From the NCBI RefSeq assembly GCF_033958435.1, contig NC_134137.1, positions 256,416,501-256,480,500 of the forward strand: 64,000 nt of DNA, read 5' to 3'. The notes under the pieces are model-generated. The model searched no databases and was not told where the DNA came from. It was given only the letters and a program-made list of their open reading frames with translations. Source of the DNA: Carettochelys insculpta. Its lineage: Eukaryota > Chordata > Testudines > Carettochelyidae. Below, one piece after another: positions 58,501-64,000 of the stretch (positions are counted from its first letter, which is position 1; every line of letters starts with the position of its first letter). The position numbers and the translations under genes are program-made.

Positions 58501-60639
58501 TTCAGTTGCTTATTTCTGCAGGTTTGGCAGGGAAGGACAAATTTTGCATGTCTTGTTGAGATAGGCTGTGAACAACTATAGAGTAAAATTTGTCTAAAGC
58601 AACCACTCAAAAAGGTAGACAAAAATCAGCTGTACTGCAGAGGTCATCTGCTCTCGGAGAACTATATGGCATTTAGTAAGTTTGAGGTTAAGTTGGAGGA
58701 ATGAGACAGGTCCCTGACTCAGAACAGTAGTCTTTTATAGAAGGGTATGTTCATAATGAGCGGTGTAAAAATATTTTTGAGTGATCTCCTAGGTGAATAG
58801 CAGGTCTAAGCCATGTGTACAATACAAGCATTATCCAAATATGCCATAACTCCATAAGTAGGTACAGAATTAATGAACCAGATCATCTACCGTTCAAAAG
58901 TTAAAATGAAAAAAAAAATTATAAACAAAATATTCAGTGTTACTATGGTTTTTATTCTTAAATCTAGACCAGTTCAAATAAAATCCAGGCTGGTGGATCC
59001 TGTAAAGTAATAATCAAATGCAAAGATGGTTACAGGATGTGTTCAGAAGCAAAGAAAATTTTGGTCTGATCCAAAGTGTACTGAATTCAATAGAGAGACT
59101 CCCACTATCTACTTTAGGCCTTTCAGGGTTCTTACTAAGGAGTTGCTAAACAAGAATAAAAAGTAGGATGCCCTATGAGCTTAGGACGGAAAAAAAAAGA
59201 AGTTACACAAAGCCACTGGTGTGCTGCTCCTGGCTCATTGAAGTTATGACCACATGTGAATTTCAGTAGCTCATGACTCACGTAGATCAGTGAACAAGCA
59301 GGTATGGTTAGTGAAAAGTTAAGCAAGGCCGGAGGGAAATTTGCAGCATTGTATGCAGTTGTAACCAGTAGTGAACCTCACACAGCACTAGGACAGGTAA
59401 AGTGAGGTTTCTTTGGGGATCCTCCACACCATGCAGGTTTGAGTGCATACCACCTCTTAACTATGCCCTGTACAGGGCTGGTGCCACAGTCTACAGTAAG
59501 CACAGTGAATATGTATGTCACCAACAAAGTCATGGTCATATCCTTTATATTAATTGCATGCGTTTGACCTGTTACAGCTTGAAAATATATACTTAATGCA
59601 ATAACTAGGAGTGGTGCAACACAGTTCAATAAAGTGCACAGTTTGCCCTAAATTCAGTGTAAACTTTCAAAGAGGCCAGCCATTCAATTCTGTATTTTGC
59701 TAGTAGATAGCCAAAAGCTAAAGCTTTGTTCCCTTGGCCATCCTGAACCATCTTTGACCAGCATCAGTCCGTTTTGTGATCACTTCCCCCTGTGTGATTA
59801 ATAAGGTGGTAGGGCTGTAGAGAAGACTTTAAAAGCCAGAGACTAGGTGAACCAAGGGAAGCTGCAAACAGGGAAATTGGGAGTTTGTGGAAGGGAGATA
59901 TAATGTAATTGCTATGGTTGGGAGAAGGCACATCACCAGTGCCAATGCTGCTCCTGTATCAAGACAGAAAACCTACCTTGGATGCTTCTACCCAGCTCCT
60001 GGTGTGGATTTTCAGAGAATGTGGCCTGCAATGCAAAGCCAGCCTGTGGGAGGGGTAAGAGAACCATCCAACGTGAAAGGTGCCTGCAGGTGAAAGCAGG
60101 TAGAAGAGCGACAACAGGAAATGGAAAGCTTGAGTAGAGTCCATCTTCATGAAGAACTCCTTGAGAATATTGATGCAGGGAAATCCAAGGCTGAGGAAGC
60201 TATTCAGCTACAGAGGACTGCTGTCACATCACTAGTGGAGGAGGATATGATTATCACTGGGAGGACACTAGCTGCTGGGTACTTCTGGCAACAGGCAATG
60301 CTCCACCTCTACTCCCAACCAACCCACCATGGTGGTTAAAAATGATATGCTGCTTGGCTATGAGCAATGTGAAACCATCCCCTCCCCCAAAGGTAGAGGA
60401 ATAGAAAACATATACTCCCAAGGCAGGAAAGGTCTGGGGCCACCACGCCCAGGAGGCAATGTAGGGTACTGGTGGTTAGTGACTGTGATGGGCACAGAGG
60501 CAGGGTATATGGCAAGTGACCACTCTGGCATAACCAGGTGATCTTCAATGATCTGCAAATCAAAAAACAGTCCTATGAAAAGTAGAAACTAGGTCAAATT
60601 ACAAAGGATGAATATAAACAAATATCACAAGTTGTAGGG
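55511..60639. other. PIK3C2G intron, nothing recognised
   Basis: Several 60-140-codon frames (for example 55666-56034, 56066-56485) lack domains and splice context. I searched the minus strand for the DFG-containing kinase exon and did not find it. Confidence 0.5.
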
Positions 60640-60963
60640 TCAAAATTAAAAAGCCACGGCACAAAACGAGATCAAACTACCTAGAGACATAACAATTAAT
60701 GTGAAAACATTATACAAATACATTAGACACAAGAGGAAGACCAAGGACTGGGTTGTCTAAACATCTAGAATATAATAAGGTGATTAGTGACCATCAGCAC
60801 GAACAAATCATACCAAACCAACCTGAGAGCTTTCATCAACAGGGTAACAAACTTTGTGGATGGAGGGAAGCTGTAGGTGTGATATATCTTAACTTCAGTA
60901 AATCTTTTCATACTGTCTCACACGTCCTTTACATAATCAAACTAGGGAAATATAGCCTAGATC

Positions 60964-61353
60964 AGGGGTGGGCAATAATTTTGTAGGAGGGAGCAATCCA
61001 CAACTTTTGTAAGTGGTCAAGGGCCACACTCTTCCATGATATTAATGGAGGAGATGCAGGGTCTGGGATGGAGGCTGGGTACAGAAGGAGCTTGGGGTAA
61101 GAGACTGGGTTGCAGGATCTGGGAGGGAGTTTGGGTGGAGGAGGGTGTTGTGACCTGGGGTAGCAGTGCAAGAGGGAGTGCAGGGGGTTGGGTTGTGACT
61201 TGGGGCAAGAGATTGGGGTGTGTAGGCAGGGTCTGGAAGAGGGTATGGGTTGAGGAGAGGATTGTGACCTGGAGCAGGATGTGGGAAGTGATGCAGGGGA
61301 TATGTGTAGGTCCTGGGAGGAGGGTTGGAGTGGAAGAGTGGGGTTTGCAAAAA
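60964..61353. mobile_element. hAT-type non-autonomous element with a G-rich array
   Basis: It begins CAGGGGTGGGCAATAATTTT, a hAT-like terminus, then AGTGGTCAAGGGCCACACTC. It continues as about 300 bp of degenerate GGGAGGGAGTTTGGGTGGAG-type repeats. The right terminus is not recognisable before CR1 resumes. Reading frames on both strands here are low-complexity artefacts. Confidence 0.62.
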
Positions 61354-61444
61354 AAAAAATCATTCTGGGATGCATTAGCTGGTGTATTGTAAGCAAGACA
61401 CAAAAAATAATTCTGTGCAGACTGGGCCTCAACTGGAATATTGT

Positions 61445-61599
61445 CAAGTATTGGTTGGAGTGGTAGCTGTGTTAGTCTGGCTTATTTATACCTGGCTCTG
61501 CAGATTTCAAAGACCAGCATCTGATGAAGTGAGTCTGTGCTCACGAAAGCTCATGCTCAAAACTTCTGTTAGTCTATGAGGTGCCATAGGACCCTTCGT
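61445..61599 (+). mobile_element. Cry SINE inserted in CR1, 14-bp duplication
   Basis: AACTGGAATATTGT occurs at 61431-61444 and again at 61600-61613. The insert starts with the tRNA-like head (GTGGTAGCTGTGTTAGTCTG), runs through CATCTGATGAAGTGAGTCTG and ends GTGCCATAGGACCCTTCGT. It splits the CR1 EYC-motif region. Confidence 0.88.
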
Positions 61600-62125
61600 A
61601 ACTGGAATATTGTGTCAACATTCTGGAAACCACATTTCAGGAAAGATGTAGACAATGTTGAGAAAGTCCAGAGAAGGGAAACACGAACCCAAACGATTGA
61701 GGCGACAGGGCGTATGATGGAAGACTGAAAAAAACTGAGTTTGTTCACTCTGGAGAAGAGAGGACTGAGCAGGTGTGGGGAATGATAAGAGTTTTAAAGT
61801 CTATAAAAGTTTGTTACAAGGAGGAGGGAAAAGAATTGTTCTTCTTAACTTCTGAGGACAAGAAGCAATGGGATTAATTTGCAGCAAGGGAGGTATAGGT
61901 TGGACATTAGGGAAAATACTTCCTACACCTCTCAGGGTGGTTAATCTCCAGAATAAATTGCCTAGGAGGTTGTGCAATCTCCATCACTGGAGATTTACGA
62001 GCAGTTTAGACAAATACCTGTGAGGGATGGCCTAGGTAATGCTTAATCTTGCTATGAGTGCTGTGGACTGGATTAGATGACCTACCAATGTCCTGTCCAG
62101 GTCTATAACTCCATGATTCTATACT

Positions 62126-63663
62126 CTTGCCCCCCACAGAAATAAATGGCATTTTTGCCATTGACTTCAATATGACCAAAGCTGCCAGTTATATTGTCTG
62201 TGGCTCATTGTAAATTTACAGTCAATTGACTCTTCTGTTTATTAAAGCAGACATGACAGAAGCATAGGACTTCCAGACAGCTCAGAGCTTGTTTGTTTTT
62301 CAGACTCTTGCAAAATAAAAAGCAGACCCATACATTGTTGATGCTTCTTTTTGCCCAGCTGTCCAAGGTTTATATATGTATCCCTATAGGCCTAAACAGA
62401 GCACTCCATATCTCAAACACCAAGTAACAATTGCATATAAAATGCATTAGAAGAGACAAATGATTGAACAAGTTTTGAGCAGCCTGCCACCTAAAATTAA
62501 CCAGAGTTTATTTCTCCAGAGAGATTTCTCCCAGCATTTTTTAAACCTTTATTTATTGCAACAGACAGTTGGGAGGCTTGAATACGCAGACCTCAGGGTG
62601 AAGTGCTTTTGAGGTCAGTGAGGCCCAGGGATCCACAAAAGGACATAGGAATTGTGACACTGATTGTCACAGCAACTAACTCTTAGGTGCCTACAAAACC
62701 ACCGAGACAGCCATCCAATCTTCAGAGCCTGCGTGAGTCACCGAGGCTCTGTGTACAATGAATGGGGAGACATAGTGGAAAAGGTGCCATAGAAAGAAAG
62801 CTAGAAAATCCAGCAAGCTAGGTGTCTCCCTGTCTCAACTAGCCAATGGGGGATGCTGCTGAGGACATGTGTCCTAACTCTCTCAGGGGGAAAAGGCACT
62901 TAAATCCAGGCTGCAGAGTAACATCTATCTCCACTAGGCCATACAAACCAGGGGAAGATAGCTGTTCCTCCACGCAACTCACATGCAAGGCATGATCCAG
63001 TTGGCTTGCTCTGCCGTCACCAAATGCCATGCAGACTGGCGAGGTGTAGGTGGCAACTTGCCCTTATTATCTTTAGCCCAGTGCTTAAGATGCATGCAGG
63101 GCTGTGTCAGATCCATGGATTGAGTCCCACCTCAGACCAATGAGGAGAAAGGAGCTGAACACAAATCCGCCATCTTGCAGGAAAACGCCCTATCCACTAG
63201 GCCATAGAATGATTCTCTCTCTTCTTCTGGCCCAATTAATAGTTAATTGTTCAATAATACAATTAAGAGTCCATCTCTTCAGAATGTCCCAGAGCCCAGT
63301 AGTTAGAGCACTCATTCGAACGGTGGAATATTCCTGTTCAATTTTTTTTCTCATGAGGTTGGGCGAGGGGTGGGAATTCGGGGGAACTCTCTGACTTGGC
63401 CAAAATTCAAGGAAGCATTTATCTCACTGGTCTGGCCTATTCAACAAAATGTCTGAATATGGCAGTAAACTATCATGAATCAGAACTTAATCATGGTTAA
63501 CTGACAGGATGCAGAGCATGCTACAAACCCTCTAATACGCTTGGTTAAACTGTGCTAAGATGGAGTACAGCTAACACAATTGCTGAAAACAGTGTTTATA
63601 CATAGTTCCATTTCACAGCATAAACCAAGCCTCTTATGGTATCTTTTGCTTTAGGGACTTATC
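62126..63663. other. PIK3C2G intron; possible tRNA-related repeat at ~63080-63330
   Basis: CCTATCCACTAGGCCATAGA and GTAGTTAGAGCACTCATTCG, in opposite senses, suggest a decayed tRNA-derived inverted pair. Too degenerate to classify. Confidence 0.4.
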
Positions 63664-64000
63664 GGCCGTTTCTACGAATGCTACTTTCTCCGAAAGTGGC
63701 ATAATAATAAAAGGTCGGAAATATGCTAATGAGGCTTGGATGCAAATTCCCCGCACCTCATTAGCATAAGGTCACACGATTTGGAGTCTGGAAGATGCTC
63801 TTCTGGACTCCAAAACAATGTGTAGAAGCGCGGCCCCCCAGGGGGTCTTCCGGAAGGAAGTCCTCCTTCCGGAGGCCCCTTCTTCCCAAAAATTTTCCCG
63901 AAGAAGGGGTCTCTTTAGAAATGGATCTAGAATAGTCTCTTCTAATAAGGAAGTTGACAACGGACTTGGCACGGCAAGAAGGGGTTGTGGTTTAAAAGAT
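63664..64000. mobile_element. MITE-like element running to the window edge
   Basis: It starts near GGCCGTTTCTACGAATGCTA. It contains CCTCATTAGCATAAGG, paired with ATGCTAATGAGG, and the palindrome CGGAAGGAAGTCCTCCTTCC. The right end was not identified. Confidence 0.45.

Larger units (their letters stand above)
60640..62125 (+). mobile_element. CR1 LINE, reverse transcriptase to 3' end, interrupted
   Basis: The RT motif VIYLNFSKSFHTVSH (about 60886-60930) precedes a hAT-like insertion. After it come KKIILGCISWCIVSKTQ, the conserved C-terminal block and the typical 3' end (GGACTGGATTAGATGACCTA...CTCCATGATTCTAT). About 150 residues of RT between the two parts are missing. Multiple stops. Confidence 0.83.

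Noticed and set aside
60962..61447. 161-codon minus-strand frame
   Set aside because: Low-complexity translation of the G-rich hAT-type repeat.
1..64000. CRISPR arrays, operons, rRNA genes
   Set aside because: No regularly spaced direct repeats and no prokaryotic gene organisation; the window is animal intronic DNA.

Overview
The window is vertebrate nuclear DNA: about 50 kb of the 3' part of one multi-exon host gene on the minus strand, with introns packed with transposons. Cry-type tRNA-derived SINEs, many CR1 LINE pieces, and abundant short elements starting GGCTATGTCTACAC suggest a cryptodiran turtle. That assignment is inferred from repeat content, not from a search.

Host gene: six exons with clean splice sites and compatible phases lie at 50438-50282, 37609-37500, 27722-27530, 26987-26866, 22450-22342 and 10690-~10611 (all minus). 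Their conceptual translation matches class II phosphoinositide 3-kinase gamma (PIK3C2G). It runs from the end of the kinase activation loop through the kinase C-lobe and the PX domain to the linker before the C-terminal C2 domain. I found neither the preceding exon (DFG motif) nor the C2 exons in the window, so both lie outside it or were missed.

Transposons: the intron at 22341-10691 holds a nearly complete two-gene PIF/Harbinger element (16208-20941). It carries an apparently intact 426-residue, two-exon transposase on the plus strand. A convergent Myb/SANT-like partner gene on the minus strand is broken by two single-base frameshifts. Shortened derivatives with the same ends sit at 38468-39177, 39189-39898, 41633-42342 and 51858-52539, plus an older inverted copy at 40927-42367. 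Three of them are exactly 710 bp, nearly identical, and have perfect but different 3-bp target duplications, so they moved recently. Many other GGCT...AGCC elements with 3-bp duplications are scattered through the introns, several of them long hairpins.

Nested structure: the richest stack is 11064-~13135, where a TIR element holds a palindromic SINE, which holds a solo LTR. Similar nests occur at 5969-6688, 40927-42367, 46480-47665, 53379-54412 and 60640-62125. A second LTR-like repeat (30508-31415), ancient MIR/L2-type pieces and microsatellites complete the picture. The rest is intron sequence without features I can support.
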